Source: Epilithonimonas lactis (GTDB lineage: Bacteria > Bacteroidota > Bacteroidia > Flavobacteriales > Weeksellaceae). From it: DNA of 64,000 nt. The stretch is taken from NCBI RefSeq assembly GCF_900110605.1, contig NZ_FOFI01000001.1:434001-498000 (forward strand), in the 5' to 3' direction. Shown in pieces: positions 1 to 8,173 of this stretch. The notes under the pieces were generated by a model. The model saw only the letters and a program-made list of their open reading frames with translations, ran no database searches and was not told the origin of the DNA. How positions within the stretch are numbered: position 1 is the stretch's first letter; every line of letters begins with the position of its first letter. The position numbers were made by a program, and so were the translations under genes.

Positions 1-600
1 AAAATGAATCATTCCAGCCAGATCCGCAAACTTGCTGTGGAAAGAGAATTCACTCAGGCCAGCAACTTCTTTTGGTAAGTCTGCGTAATGACCAACTTGC
101 GCATCCAAAACTTCGAAAGTCGCCAAAACATCGGCTTCCGCAGAATGCGCATTCTCCAAAGTTTTTTGACAATAAAAATTGTACGCGGCGGAAAGATTAC
201 GTGGTTCCATTTTGTGATAAATGGTTTGCGCATCCACCAATTTGAATTTGCTCAAATCGAAGTCCAAACCAGCACGCAAAAGCTCTTCTGCCAAAAGTGG
301 CACATCAAAACGGTTGGAATTGAAACCGCCCAAATCAGCGCCGGAAATCATTTCCAGAATTTTCGATGCAATGTCTTTGAAAGTTGGTGCGTTCACAACG
401 TCCTCGTCGTAGATTCCGTGGATGGCGGAAGATTCTTTTGGGATTGGCATTTCTGGATTTACTTTCCAGGTTTTACTTTCTCGAGATGCGTCCGGATTTA
501 CTTTCAGGATGCAAATTTCCACGATTCTGTCTTTTCCAACGTTGGTTCCCGTCGTTTCCAAATCGAAAACGCAAAGTGGTTTATATAGTTTTAAGTTCAT
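1..600 (-). CDS. DEDDh 3'-5' exonuclease (partial, C-terminus outside window)
   Basis: The reverse strand is open from an ATG at 598-600 to the window edge, giving 200 residues without a stop. The N-terminus holds exonuclease motif I (DLETTG, residues 13-18). H152 and D157 in NAHSAEAD fit the DEDDh motif III, and GGFNSNRFD near residue 91 fits motif II. This is the fold of the DNA polymerase III epsilon subunit and RNase T, which remove nucleotides from 3' ends using two metal ions. There is no signal peptide, so it should be cytoplasmic. The missing C-terminus decides whether it is a plain exonuclease or carries further domains, so no gene symbol is given. Confidence 0.85.
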   Translation of the reverse strand, partial: MNLKLYKPLCVFDLETTGTNVGKDRIVEICILKVNPDASRESKTWKVNPEMPIPKESSAIHGIYDEDVVNAPTFKDIASKILEMISGADLGGFNSNRFDVPLLAEELLRAGLDFDLSKFKLVDAQTIYHKMEPRNLSAAYNFYCQKTLENAHSAEADVLATFEVLDAQVGHYADLPKEVAGLSEFSFHSKFADLAGMIHF

Positions 601-647
601 TATTTATAAATGATTGTTGATGAATGATTATTGATGAATTTTTTGTT

Positions 648-714
648 CTCGCAGATTTGCCTGATTAAGCAGATTTTTCTAAAATAAATCTGCAAAATTT
701 GCTTAATCTGCGAG
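648..714. repeat. Imperfect inverted repeat in exonuclease-pssA gap
   Basis: Arms at 648-676 and 686-714 match at both ends (ctcgcagatt and gcagattt) with mismatches in the middle, so the region can fold as a long imperfect hairpin. A related right arm (tttgctcaatctgcgaga) recurs near 5618-5635, which marks it as a dispersed intergenic repeat. It may help terminate the flanking minus-strand genes. The rest of the 601-780 gap shows nothing else. Confidence 0.6.
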
Positions 715-780
715 AAATATTTTTATAATGTTATGATTTTAAAATCTTCCAGCCTCTATCTTCCAGCCACCAACTTTTGA

Positions 781-1491
781 CTACTTCAATTGTTTTTGAA
801 ATATCAATGAAATCAAAATGTAATAGATGATGACTAAAGGAATTCCGACTGTTTTGAAAATTAGTAAAATCAAAATTCCGCCAATCAGCAAAGCCAGTTT
901 TGGATAATTATCTTTTAATTGTTTTGATTTAAATTTCATCGCAATCATCTTGATTGGACTGATTAGGAGCCAAGAAGAAACAACGGTTAAAATCAATAGA
1001 TAAATTTCATTTTCAAATAGGAAACTGAAAGCGCCAGTTTCTTTGAAAGCATAAAATAATCCGAAAATCAAAATCGTGTTGCTTGGCGTATTCAAACCTT
1101 TGAAGTAATATTTTTGGTCATCATCCAAATTAAAAATCGCCAATCTAAGACAAGAGAAAAGTGTGATAATGAAACCTAAATATTTTATCCACGGTATAAA
1201 TTCGGGAAGACCAGAAAGCGTCAAGTGTTCCAATACAACAAACATTGTAATCCCAGGCAAAAATCCAAAACTTACCATATCTGCCAAAGAATCCAATTGT
1301 CCGCCCAGATTACTGCTGGAATTCAGTGCTCTTGCAATAAAACCATCGAAAAAATCGAGAACCAATGAGATAATAATGCAAATCGCAGTTGTTTGATAAT
1401 CGCCCGAAATAAGGTGAACAATCCCAACGCAACCCGAGAAAAGATTCCCTAAAGTAAATGCGTTGGCAAGGTTGTTTTTGATGAAATTCAT
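781..1491 (-). CDS. pssA: CDP-diacylglycerol--serine O-phosphatidyltransferase
   Basis: Makes phosphatidylserine from CDP-diacylglycerol and serine, the first step towards phosphatidylethanolamine, in the inner membrane. The CDP-alcohol phosphotransferase signature is complete between residues 46 and 71: D46, D49-G50, A53-R54, G63, D67, D71. The rest is hydrophobic, with several predicted membrane segments. I place the start at the ATG at 1489-1491 (236 residues, usual for the family). The frame stays open upstream to 1680, but that extension would overlap the divergent gene at 1609 and adds unlike sequence. Confidence 0.9.
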   Translation of the reverse strand: MNFIKNNLANAFTLGNLFSGCVGIVHLISGDYQTTAICIIISLVLDFFDGFIARALNSSSNLGGQLDSLADMVSFGFLPGITMFVVLEHLTLSGLPEFIPWIKYLGFIITLFSCLRLAIFNLDDDQKYYFKGLNTPSNTILIFGLFYAFKETGAFSFLFENEIYLLILTVVSSWLLISPIKMIAMKFKSKQLKDNYPKLALLIGGILILLIFKTVGIPLVIIYYILISLIFQKQLK

Positions 1492-1608
1492 ATCACAAAA
1501 ATAGGAAAATAGTTGGAGGATGGAGGTTGGAAGATGGAAGTTTTTCAGGTGTGTGGAAAAACTTCCATCTTCCATCATCTGACTTCCCACTTTTCGTAAT
1601 TTTGCAAA

Positions 1609-3528
1609 ATGAAGAATTTTAGAGGGCAGGAAGTTTTGGCCTTGGTTTACAGACTTTTTTTGGTGTTTTTCTTTTATCAAATGGCGAGATTCCTGTTTTG
1701 GTTTTTCAATCAGGAATTGGTGAAGGTCGATGGCATTTCGGAATATTTCAAGCTATCTTATTACGGGACTGCGTTTGACACAACTGCGATTCTTTATGTG
1801 AATTCGGTTTTCATTCTGTTAAGCATCATCCCGATTGTCATTAATACAAAAAAGAATTATCAGAAATTTCTCTTTTTCTGGTACTTCATAACAAATGGAT
1901 TTACTTACGCTTTCAACTTTGGCGATATGATTTATTATCGATTCAGCCAAGCGCGATTGACTTCTGCTGTTTTTTCTGTAGCGAAGAACGAAAGTAATAT
2001 TGGAAAAGTCTTTTTCAATGCGGTTTTGCACAATCCTTTTGTGATTGTTTCCTTTATTTTAATGATGCTCTTCTGGATTTTACTTTACAAAAAAATGAAA
2101 GTGGAAGAGGAGAAACCTAAAAATTTAATCAAATATTTTGCCTCATCTGTTGCGATTTTGTGTGTAATAGCACTTTTAGTGGTTGGCGGAATTCGTGGTG
2201 ATTTCAAACATTCCACAAGACCAATTAATCTGGTTGATGCCAACAAACACGTCAGCAATCCTTTGCAGGGAAATCTTGTTTTGAACAGCGTTTTCTCTTT
2301 TTTTAGAACCATTAATACCAACAACTTCAAGCTCGTCAAATTTGTTGATGAGAAATTCATTGAGAAAGAAATCAAACCTTATAAATTATATGAAAGGGAA
2401 GTTGAGAAGAAACCAAACGTTGTCATTTTCATTATGGAAAGTTTCGGGAAAGAATATTCTGGAGCGTTCAATAAAGATACAAAAATCAAAGATTTTGTTT
2501 CCTACACGCCATTTCTCGACAGCTTGGCAAATGAAAGTTTGATTTTCACCAATGCGTTTGCGAACGGAAGACAATCCATCCACGGAATGAGTTCGGTTCT
2601 GGCAGGAATTCCGAGTTTGACCGATGCTTTTACGAGTTCACCGTATTCCAATCAAAAAATCCAATCGATTGTTTCGGTTTGTAATGATTTGGGTTATGAC
2701 ACGAGTTTTTACCACGGCGCACCAAATGGCTCAATGGGTTTCCAAGGTTTTGGGAATATTTTGGGTTTCAAAAATTATTTCGGGAAAAATGAATACAATA
2801 ATGACAAGGACTTCGACGGAATGTGGGCGATTTGGGACGAACCATTTTTTCAATATTTTGCTAAGAACATTGGGAAAAAGCAACCTTTTATGTCCACAAT
2901 GTTTTCGGCTTCGTCTCACGACCCATTTAAAGTTCCGGAGAAATATCAGAATAAATTCAAATCTGGACCATTGCAGATCCACGCTCCAATTCAATACACA
3001 GATTATGCGTTGAAGAAATTCTTCGAAACGGCGAGCAGACAACCTTGGTATCAGAATACAATCTTTGTGATAACTGCGGACCACACCAATCAAATCCATT
3101 ATGAGGAATATCAAAAAGCGATGAATAGATTTGCTATTCCACTTTTGTTTTTTTCTCCAAATCCAAAATATAATTTGAAAGGAATTGATGACCGTTTCGC
3201 CCAACAAATCGACATTTATCCAACTTTGGCCGACCTGCTTGGTTATAACAAAAAAATCAGAAGTTGGGGAAGGAGTTTGGTTTCCGATAAGAATGAAGAT
3301 CATATGATCATCCATTCCGATTCCATCAATGAGCAAATTGTAATTGGAAACTACGTTTACATTTTTGATGGAAAAGACGTGACGGGAATCTATCACAAAA
3401 CAGATCTTGCCTTATCCAAAAATCTCTTCAGCAAAAACCTTAATCCAGAACAAAAACTTGGTATCCTGAAAACAAAGGCGTGGTATCAGGATTATATGGA
3501 TCGCGTCATCAACAGAAAATTGTATTAA
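1609..3528 (+). CDS. LTA synthase family protein (membrane sulfatase-fold phosphotransferase)
   Basis: 639 residues: about five hydrophobic membrane helices in the first 210 residues, then an extracytoplasmic alkaline phosphatase/sulfatase domain that begins near residue 265 (NVVIFIMESFGKEYSG, metal-binding E). A Ser in NGRQSIHG sits where family members carry the catalytic Ser/Thr, and TADHT near residue 490 supplies metal-binding D and H. Relatives transfer phosphoglycerol or phosphoethanolamine groups to surface glycans or lipids. Flavobacteria do not make classical lipoteichoic acid, so the real acceptor is unknown. It is divergent from pssA, with only about 117 bp between the starts. Confidence 0.85.
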   Translation: MKNFRGQEVLALVYRLFLVFFFYQMARFLFWFFNQELVKVDGISEYFKLSYYGTAFDTTAILYVNSVFILLSIIPIVINTKKNYQKFLFFWYFITNGFTYAFNFGDMIYYRFSQARLTSAVFSVAKNESNIGKVFFNAVLHNPFVIVSFILMMLFWILLYKKMKVEEEKPKNLIKYFASSVAILCVIALLVVGGIRGDFKHSTRPINLVDANKHVSNPLQGNLVLNSVFSFFRTINTNNFKLVKFVDEKFIEKEIKPYKLYEREVEKKPNVVIFIMESFGKEYSGAFNKDTKIKDFVSYTPFLDSLANESLIFTNAFANGRQSIHGMSSVLAGIPSLTDAFTSSPYSNQKIQSIVSVCNDLGYDTSFYHGAPNGSMGFQGFGNILGFKNYFGKNEYNNDKDFDGMWAIWDEPFFQYFAKNIGKKQPFMSTMFSASSHDPFKVPEKYQNKFKSGPLQIHAPIQYTDYALKKFFETASRQPWYQNTIFVITADHTNQIHYEEYQKAMNRFAIPLLFFSPNPKYNLKGIDDRFAQQIDIYPTLADLLGYNKKIRSWGRSLVSDKNEDHMIIHSDSINEQIVIGNYVYIFDGKDVTGIYHKTDLALSKNLFSKNLNPEQKLGILKTKAWYQDYMDRVINRKLY

Positions 3529-3692
3529 AATAAAGGTGTTTAATATTTAAAAATTCTGTCAATTGGCTTTATTTATGCTTTGGATAGCAAATAATTCTTG
3601 TTTGTTTAAAATTAATTTATATTTTTATCAATATTAATTTAACGTTAACAAGTTAATCACATCAAACAACAAACAAACTTAAAATAAAGACA

Positions 3693-4109
3693 ATGAAAAA
3701 ATTACTTTTAACATTTGCCTTATCATTCATCGGCGTTCTTTCATTCGCTCAAATCGAAGGAAAATGGAAAACCATCGATGACGAAACCGGAAAACCAAAA
3801 TCCATCGTAGAGATTTCCAAAGATTCCAAAGGGAAATACAACGGGAAGATCGTACAACTATTGATCAAACCAGAAAATGCGAACTGCGTAAAATGTAAAG
3901 ATGACCGCAAAAACAAACCATTGATCGGATTAGAGATCATCCGTGGTCTTTCAAAAGATGGGAATGAATTCTCTGGCGGAACCATCACCAATCCAAAAGA
4001 CGGAAAATCTTACAAAACAGAGCTTGTACGTGAAGGAGATGTCCTGAAAGTAAAAGCCATTGTATTGGGAATTGCCGTTAAAACGCAAACTTGGCACAAA
4101 GTGAACTAA
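3693..4109 (+). CDS. DUF2147 family secreted protein
   Basis: 138 residues with a clear signal peptide (residues 1-19, cleavage after LSFA). The mature part begins IEGKWKTIDDETGKPKSIVEI, the typical start of DUF2147, a small beta-rich domain of unknown biochemical role found in many Bacteroidota and Proteobacteria. Two cysteines lie in NCVKCKDD. Length is normal. It stands alone, with a promoter-poor AT-rich region upstream and a strong terminator downstream. Confidence 0.85.
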   Translation: MKKLLLTFALSFIGVLSFAQIEGKWKTIDDETGKPKSIVEISKDSKGKYNGKIVQLLIKPENANCVKCKDDRKNKPLIGLEIIRGLSKDGNEFSGGTITNPKDGKSYKTELVREGDVLKVKAIVLGIAVKTQTWHKVN

Positions 4110-4130
4110 CAATCTTTATGATAATTGACA

Positions 4131-4154
4131 GGCTTCCAGATGGGAGCCTTTTTT
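4131..4154 (+). terminator. Rho-independent terminator after DUF2147 gene
   Basis: Stem ggcttcc (4131-4137) pairs with gggagcc (4142-4148) with one G-T pair, followed by a run of six T. Confidence 0.8.
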
Positions 4155-4179
4155 GTTATGCAGATAATAAAAAAATTAA

Positions 4180-4187
4180 TACTTTTG
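4180..4187 (+). promoter_or_regulatory. Putative -7 element for pdhB
   Basis: TActTTTG matches the flavobacterial -7 consensus TAnnTTTG. It lies 49 bp before the pdhB start. A TTG at 4153-4155 is 24 bp upstream, longer than the usual spacing of about 19. Confidence 0.5.
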
Positions 4188-4236
4188 TATTTCGAAATTT
4201 AACAAAGAACATTTTCATAATCAATATTACATTATA

Positions 4237-5220
4237 ATGAAGGAATATACATTTCGTGAAGTAATTGCTCAGGCTATGAGCGAAGAAATGCGTAAAGACG
4301 AATCCATTTTTCTAGTAGGAGAAGAAGTTGCAGAGTACAATGGTGCTTACAAAGCGTCCAAAGGTATGCTGGCTGAATTCGGAGAAAAAAGAATCATAGA
4401 TGCACCAATTGCGGAACTTGGTTTTACAGGGATCGCTGTAGGCGCGGCAATGAACGGGAATCGTCCGATCGTAGAATATATGACTTTCAACTTCTCTTTG
4501 GTTGCGATCGATCAGATTATCAACAACGCTGCGAAAATGTACCAAATGACAGGTGGACAATGGAATATTCCAATCGTTTTCCGTGGTCCTACAGGTTCAG
4601 CAGGTCAGTTGGGAGCAACACACTCTCAGGCTTTCGAAAGCTGGTACGCCAACTGTCCAGGTCTCAAAGTGATCATTCCTTCCAATCCTTACGATGCAAA
4701 AGGCCTTTTGAAATCTGCGATTCAAGACAACGATCCAGTGATCTTTATGGAGTCTGAGCAGATGTATGGTGACAAAATGGAAATCCCAGAAGAGGAATAT
4801 TACATCCCGATCGGAAAAGCAGACATCAAGAAAGAAGGAAAAGATGTGACTTTGGTTTCTTGGGGTAAGATTATGAAAGTAGCTTTGCAAGCTGCAGAAG
4901 ACTTGGAAAAAGAAGGGATCTCTGTAGAAGTGATCGACCTTAGAACGATCCGTCCTTTGGATTACGACACAATTCTTGAGTCCGTAAAGAAAACAAACAG
5001 ATTGGTAGTTCTGGAAGAATCTTGGCCATTTGCAAGCATCTCAACCGAGATCACTTATATGGTTCAGCAAAAAGCATTCGACTATTTGGATGCGCCGATC
5101 AAGAGAATCACGACGCCAGATGCATCAGCGCCATATTCAGCGCCATTGTTCGCAGAGTGGTTCCCGAAAGTGGAAAAAGTGAAAGAAGAGATCAAAAACG
5201 CTCTTTACATCAAAGCATAA
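4237..5220 (+). CDS. pdhB: Pyruvate dehydrogenase E1 component, beta subunit
   Basis: 327 residues, the usual length for a separate E1 beta subunit. The N-terminus (MKEYTFREVIAQAMSEEM) and DAPIAELGFTGIAVGAA are typical; E in IAEL is the residue that activates the thiamine diphosphate cofactor in the family. GPTGSAGQLGATHSQ and the transketolase C-terminal domain (near residues 200-320) follow. With E1 alpha it decarboxylates pyruvate and passes the acetyl group to the lipoyl domain of E2. The alpha subunit and E2 are not in this window. Related branched-chain E1 beta subunits are similar, so the substrate is inferred. Confidence 0.9.
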   Translation: MKEYTFREVIAQAMSEEMRKDESIFLVGEEVAEYNGAYKASKGMLAEFGEKRIIDAPIAELGFTGIAVGAAMNGNRPIVEYMTFNFSLVAIDQIINNAAKMYQMTGGQWNIPIVFRGPTGSAGQLGATHSQAFESWYANCPGLKVIIPSNPYDAKGLLKSAIQDNDPVIFMESEQMYGDKMEIPEEEYYIPIGKADIKKEGKDVTLVSWGKIMKVALQAAEDLEKEGISVEVIDLRTIRPLDYDTILESVKKTNRLVVLEESWPFASISTEITYMVQQKAFDYLDAPIKRITTPDASAPYSAPLFAEWFPKVEKVKEEIKNALYIKA

Positions 5221-5226
5221 AACAAA

Positions 5227-5252
5227 ACTCCCGGATTCATTCGGGAGTTTCT
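5227..5252 (+). terminator. Terminator after pdhB
   Basis: actcccgga/tcgggagt hairpin (5227-5248) followed by a short T run. Confidence 0.7.
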
Positions 5253-5360
5253 ATTTTGTAGACTATTTAGGAGCTGTTTGACGCAAGTCGAATAGCTTTT
5301 TTAGATTTTTTATTTGGAGCTAATTGATTACATCGAACAGTTTTTGTTGATTTTATTTTT

Positions 5361-5484
5361 GGAGCTATTTCCCGCTTTCCGTTGCAATCTTTTTTGCCCG
5401 ACAATTTCGCTCTAAATAGAACTTTCCGCAAGCGCAAAAAAGGATTTCCACTGCAATCGGGGCTAGGGATTTTGTCATCCAATC
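5361..5484. repeat. Dispersed ggagct...tcatccaat intergenic repeat, copy 1
   Basis: Begins ggagctatttcccgctttcc and ends atcggggctagggattttgtcatccaat. A second copy with the same ends and a different middle lies at 59568-59673. Further ggagct starts occur at 5270 and 5321. The 5221-5829 gap is made up largely of such repeat material and has no credible gene. Function unknown; it could be a structured RNA or a mobile palindromic repeat. Confidence 0.65.
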
Positions 5485-5506
5485 AGCAAGACAGATAAAA
5501 ACACCA

Positions 5507-5587
5507 GTTTGCCATTCCGTAAGAAGCCTAACAAAGCGGCTCGACGTAGTCAATCTCAACTGTCGATATTCCTACGGAATGACAAAC
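5507..5587. repeat. Inverted repeat with 19-bp arms
   Basis: Left arm gtttgccattccgtaagaa (5507-5525) and right arm ttcctacggaatgacaaac (5569-5587) are complementary except for two positions. The 43-bp centre is a different sequence. It lies in the same repeat-filled gap before rpsU and looks like a REP-type dispersed palindrome. Confidence 0.7.
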
Positions 5588-5776
5588 TTAACGTCAAATT
5601 CTAATCTACAAAATTTGCTCAATCTGCGAGACACAAAAAAACTTTGATGAGTTTTACGTCTTTGTGAACCTTAAAAAAATATTTTCAATAATGTCAAAAA
5701 ATCTTTGCGGTCTTTGCGTTAAAAATATTTAGATGGAAAAAGTTCTTTATAATATTAAAAATAACTCTTCAAAAAT

Positions 5777-5806
5777 TTGCGAATTAATAAATAATTCATA
5801 TTTTTG
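5777..5806 (+). promoter_or_regulatory. rpsU promoter
   Basis: TTG at 5777-5779, then 19 bp, then TAttTTTG at 5799-5806, a full match to the flavobacterial sigma-A pattern. It lies 24 bp before the rpsU start. Confidence 0.8.
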
Positions 5807-5829
5807 CAATCCAAAATGAGATGTAATAT

Positions 5830-6027
5830 ATGTTAATAATTCCAGTAAAAGACGGAGAGTCTATCGACAGAGCTTTAAAAAAGTATAAGAGAAAATTTGA
5901 TAAAACAAGAGTTGTAAGAGAACTTAGATCAAGACAACAATTTATCAAGCCTTCTGTAACTTTGAGACAATCAAAACTTAAAGCAGCTTACAAACAAAGA
6001 AACGCAAGCATCGAAGAACAAGCTTAA
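5830..6027 (+). CDS. rpsU: 30S ribosomal protein S21
   Basis: 65 residues, very basic, starting MLIIPVKDGESIDRALKKYK with the conserved RRQ-like segment RSRQQFIKPS. S21 joins the small subunit near the platform that pairs with the Shine-Dalgarno region. Its own promoter lies just upstream and a hairpin follows, so it is probably monocistronic or leads into xerC. Confidence 0.95.
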   Translation: MLIIPVKDGESIDRALKKYKRKFDKTRVVRELRSRQQFIKPSVTLRQSKLKAAYKQRNASIEEQA

Positions 6028-6050
6028 GTTCTTTTTTGCAAAACATAAGA

Positions 6051-6088
6051 AAAATCACTTCCGAATTTCTATATTTGGAAGTGATTTT
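6051..6088 (+). terminator. Hairpin after rpsU
   Basis: aaaatcacttcc (6051-6062) pairs with ggaagtgatttt (6077-6088), a 12-bp perfect stem with a 14-nt loop 15 bp before xerC. The T run is short, so termination may be partial. Confidence 0.65.
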
Positions 6089-6102
6089 GCATTTATAGAC
6101 CT

Positions 6103-6981
6103 ATGATAGAAAGATTCCTGGAGTACATAGAAGTGGAAAAGAGATATTCTCCACACACCCTTACCAACTACACAAAAGACCTTTCGGACTTTTCAGCCTT
6201 TGTTTTGAAAACAGAAGCAACAGAAGATGTGGTTCATGTTCATAAAAAGGTAATCAAGAACTTTATCATAGAACTCAGCAATTCCGGCCTGGCTAAAAGA
6301 AGCATCAACCGGAAACTTTCCTCACTCCGTAGTTTCTATCTGTTTATGCTCCGTTTGGAGGAGATCAAAGTCTCGCCAATGCAAACCATAGATTCGCTCA
6401 AATTCTACGCAGAAAAGCGCATTCCGTTCTCTGTGGAAGAAATGGACACAATGAAAACGGAAGTGGAGGAGAAGGGACAAATGACACTTCTGGAGAAACT
6501 CGTCATAGAAACGCTCTACCAAACCGGAATCAGAAAGGCTGAACTATGCAATCTCCTACTAAATAACGTTGATTTCTCAAAAAAGGAGATCTTGGTCATC
6601 GGGAAAGGAAACAAGGCCAGGGTCATCCCGATCGCAGACGAATTGCTTTCAGATTATCAGACCTATCTTGCGACAAGACTTCCGGATTCTGATAACCAGC
6701 AATACTTTTTCATCAATAAAAAAGGAAAAAAACTGGGCGAAAAATTTGTTTATGTAGTCGTTAATAGGTACTTTAGTAATGTTACTTCTAAGCAGAAAAG
6801 AAGTCCACATATTTTAAGACATACCTTTGCTACACACATTTTGAACGAAGGTGCAGAGATATCAAAGGTTCAAAAATTGATGGGACATTCCAGTTTGGCA
6901 AGTACGCAGGTTTATACCAGCGCGAATATTGAGAAACTGAAAGAAGTTTACAAGAACGCGCATCCAAGAGAGAAAAAATAA
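6103..6981 (+). CDS. xerC: Tyrosine recombinase XerC/XerD type
   Basis: 292 residues. An N-terminal SAM-like core-binding domain (residues 1-90, typical LEYIEVEKRYSPHTLTNY) precedes the catalytic domain, which has the full set of active-site residues: R144, K168, H236, R239, H262 and nucleophile Y271. Such enzymes resolve chromosome dimers at dif during division. Length and the housekeeping neighbours (rpsU, hpf) argue for a chromosomal Xer rather than an element integrase. XerC and XerD are hard to separate from sequence alone. Confidence 0.88.
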   Translation: MIERFLEYIEVEKRYSPHTLTNYTKDLSDFSAFVLKTEATEDVVHVHKKVIKNFIIELSNSGLAKRSINRKLSSLRSFYLFMLRLEEIKVSPMQTIDSLKFYAEKRIPFSVEEMDTMKTEVEEKGQMTLLEKLVIETLYQTGIRKAELCNLLLNNVDFSKKEILVIGKGNKARVIPIADELLSDYQTYLATRLPDSDNQQYFFINKKGKKLGEKFVYVVVNRYFSNVTSKQKRSPHILRHTFATHILNEGAEISKVQKLMGHSSLASTQVYTSANIEKLKEVYKNAHPREKK

Positions 6982-7050
6982 ATTTGATAAAATAGAGAAG
7001 ATGGAATGATTTTTACATTTTACATTGTTTAACCATTTAAAACAGACGTT

Positions 7051-7341
7051 ATGAAGATTACAATTCAGACTGCAGGTGTTACACCGCACGAACCATTAAA
7101 AGAAAGAATTGAAAAAAAATTAGCTAAGCTTGAGACCTTTTATGACAAGATTGTTGAGGCTACGGTTTACCTTAAAGTTGAAAATACTACTGAGAAGTTA
7201 AATAAAACGACCGAGCTCGTTATCAAAGTTCCAGGTGATGATATCGTTGTAAAAAAGACTTGTGCTACTTTTGAGGAAAGTTTAGACGAATCTGTTGATA
7301 CCGCTAAGAAACTGTTAATCAAGAAAAAAGAATTAGCTTAG
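7051..7341 (+). CDS. hpf: Ribosome hibernation-promoting factor, short form
   Basis: 96 residues, the single-domain HPF/RaiA fold (MKITIQTAGVTPHEPLKERI, KLETFYDKIVEATVYL). It binds the 30S decoding centre and silences ribosomes in stationary phase. The dimerising C-terminal domain of long HPF is absent. It sits directly upstream of the tRNA cluster, a common Bacteroidota neighbourhood. Confidence 0.88.
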   Translation: MKITIQTAGVTPHEPLKERIEKKLAKLETFYDKIVEATVYLKVENTTEKLNKTTELVIKVPGDDIVVKKTCATFEESLDESVDTAKKLLIKKKELA

Positions 7342-7372
7342 AAAAAAATACGTTTTTTTTGTAAAAAAACAT

Positions 7373-7403
7373 TTGTAGGTTTCAAAAAAGAGTCTCATAT
7401 TTG
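7373..7403 (+). promoter_or_regulatory. Upstream copy of tandem tRNA promoter
   Basis: TTG at 7373-7375, 20 bp, CAtaTTTG at 7396-7403, followed by actcgcaaaacggaagcaacc. The same motif block recurs 152 bp downstream. The 120 bp after this copy hold no tRNA. Confidence 0.65.
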
Positions 7404-7523
7404 CACTCGCAAAACGGAAGCAACCGGATTGCAGAAATATGATCTTTAATTTGAAGCCTACTTTTTTGTTTAAACTGACTGTTTAGATTAAATAAAAAAA
7501 ATCAAAATTTTTTTAAAAAATAT

Positions 7524-7555
7524 TTGCAGGTTTGAAGAAAAAAGTCTCATATTTG
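7524..7555 (+). promoter_or_regulatory. Downstream copy of tandem tRNA promoter
   Basis: TTG at 7524-7526, 21 bp, CAtaTTTG at 7548-7555, then actcgcaaaaaggaagtaacc. It lies 61 bp before tRNA-Thr and is the probable main promoter of the tRNA operon. Confidence 0.7.
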
Positions 7556-7616
7556 CACTCGCAAAAAGGAAGTAACCTTAGCGCAAGATTGACGATCATT
7601 ATTAAAAAAAATAAAT

Positions 7617-7690
7617 GCCTCCATAGCTCAGTTGGCTAGAGCAGCTGATTTGTAATCAGCAGGTCGTGGGTTCGAGTCCCTCTGGAGGCT
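7617..7690 (+). tRNA. tRNA-Thr (TGT)
   Basis: The acceptor arms gcctcca (7617-7623) and tggaggc (7683-7689) pair fully, and T7690 is the discriminator. The D arm is agctcagttggctagagc. The anticodon stem gctga/tcagc holds loop tttgtaa, anticodon TGT. The T arm is ggttcgagtcc. CCA is not encoded. Confidence 0.95.
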
Positions 7691-7708
7691 CATTTATAGA
7701 AAAATTTT

Positions 7709-7789
7709 GGGGAGATACCAGAGCGGTCAAATGGGGCTGACTGTAACTCAGCTGCTTCGGCTACGTAGGTTCGAATCCTGCTCTCCCCA
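7709..7789 (+). tRNA. tRNA-Tyr (GTA)
   Basis: A class II tRNA with a long variable arm (tgcttcggcta). Acceptor ggggaga pairs with tctcccc. The anticodon stem gctga/tcagc has loop ctgtaac, anticodon GTA. Confidence 0.95.
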
Positions 7790-7810
7790 CTTTTTTTGTA
7801 AAAAAAATAT

Positions 7811-7841
7811 TTGCAGATTATAAGATTTATTTTTAAATTTG
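7811..7841 (+). promoter_or_regulatory. Internal promoter before tRNA-Gly
   Basis: TTG at 7811-7813, 20 bp, TAaaTTTG at 7834-7841, 34 bp before tRNA-Gly. It would give the last two tRNAs separate expression. Confidence 0.6.
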
Positions 7842-7874
7842 CACACCGTTAACCAACCTTTTTGGAAACAAAAT

Positions 7875-7947
7875 GCGAAAGTAGCTCAGTTGGTAGAGCG
7901 TCAGCCTTCCAAGCTGAATGTCGCGGGTTCGACCCCCGTCTTTCGCT
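7875..7947 (+). tRNA. tRNA-Gly (TCC)
   Basis: Acceptor gcgaaag pairs with ctttcgc. The anticodon stem tcagc/gctga has loop cttccaa, anticodon TCC. The T arm is gggttcgaccccc. Confidence 0.95.
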
Positions 7948-7985
7948 CAAAATCACAAACCTTACGGAATGTGATTTTTTTTTAG

Positions 7986-8057
7986 GCCGACTTAGCTCAG
8001 GGGTAGAGTGCTTCCTTGGTAAGGAAGAGGTCACGGGTTCAAATCCCGTAGTTGGCT
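7986..8057 (+). tRNA. tRNA-Thr (GGT)
   Basis: Acceptor gccgact pairs with agttggc (one G-T). The anticodon stem cttcc/ggaag has loop ttggtaa, anticodon GGT. It is the second threonine tRNA of the array and reproduces the thr-tyr-gly-thr order known upstream of tuf in other phyla. Confidence 0.95.
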
Positions 8058-8064
8058 CAGAAGG

Positions 8065-8089
8065 TCCCGAATCCGTTCGGGATTTTTTA
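8065..8089 (+). terminator. Terminator of tRNA operon
   Basis: tcccgaa/ttcggga stem (8065-8082) followed by six T. It separates the tRNAs from tuf transcription. Confidence 0.85.
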
Positions 8090-8117
8090 TGTTTAAATTA
8101 AAACTGTTGTTAAAATA

Positions 8118-8155
8118 AGAAGCCCGGAATAGATTTCTATTCCGGGCTTCTTTAT
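8118..8155. terminator. Second hairpin, terminator of DUF4394 gene on minus strand
   Basis: gaagcccggaata pairs perfectly with tattccgggcttc (stem ends 8119-8150). T/A runs on both sides would let it serve both strands. Confidence 0.75.
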
Positions 8156-8173
8156 GAAGATTTAAAATTGTTT

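Noticed and set aside
1609-3528. True lipoteichoic acid synthase
   Set aside because: The fold matches, but the organism is Gram-negative; only the family-level name is supported.
6103-6981. Integrase of a mobile element
   Set aside because: Full-length Xer-type protein in a housekeeping context (rpsU, hpf); no att repeats or cargo nearby.
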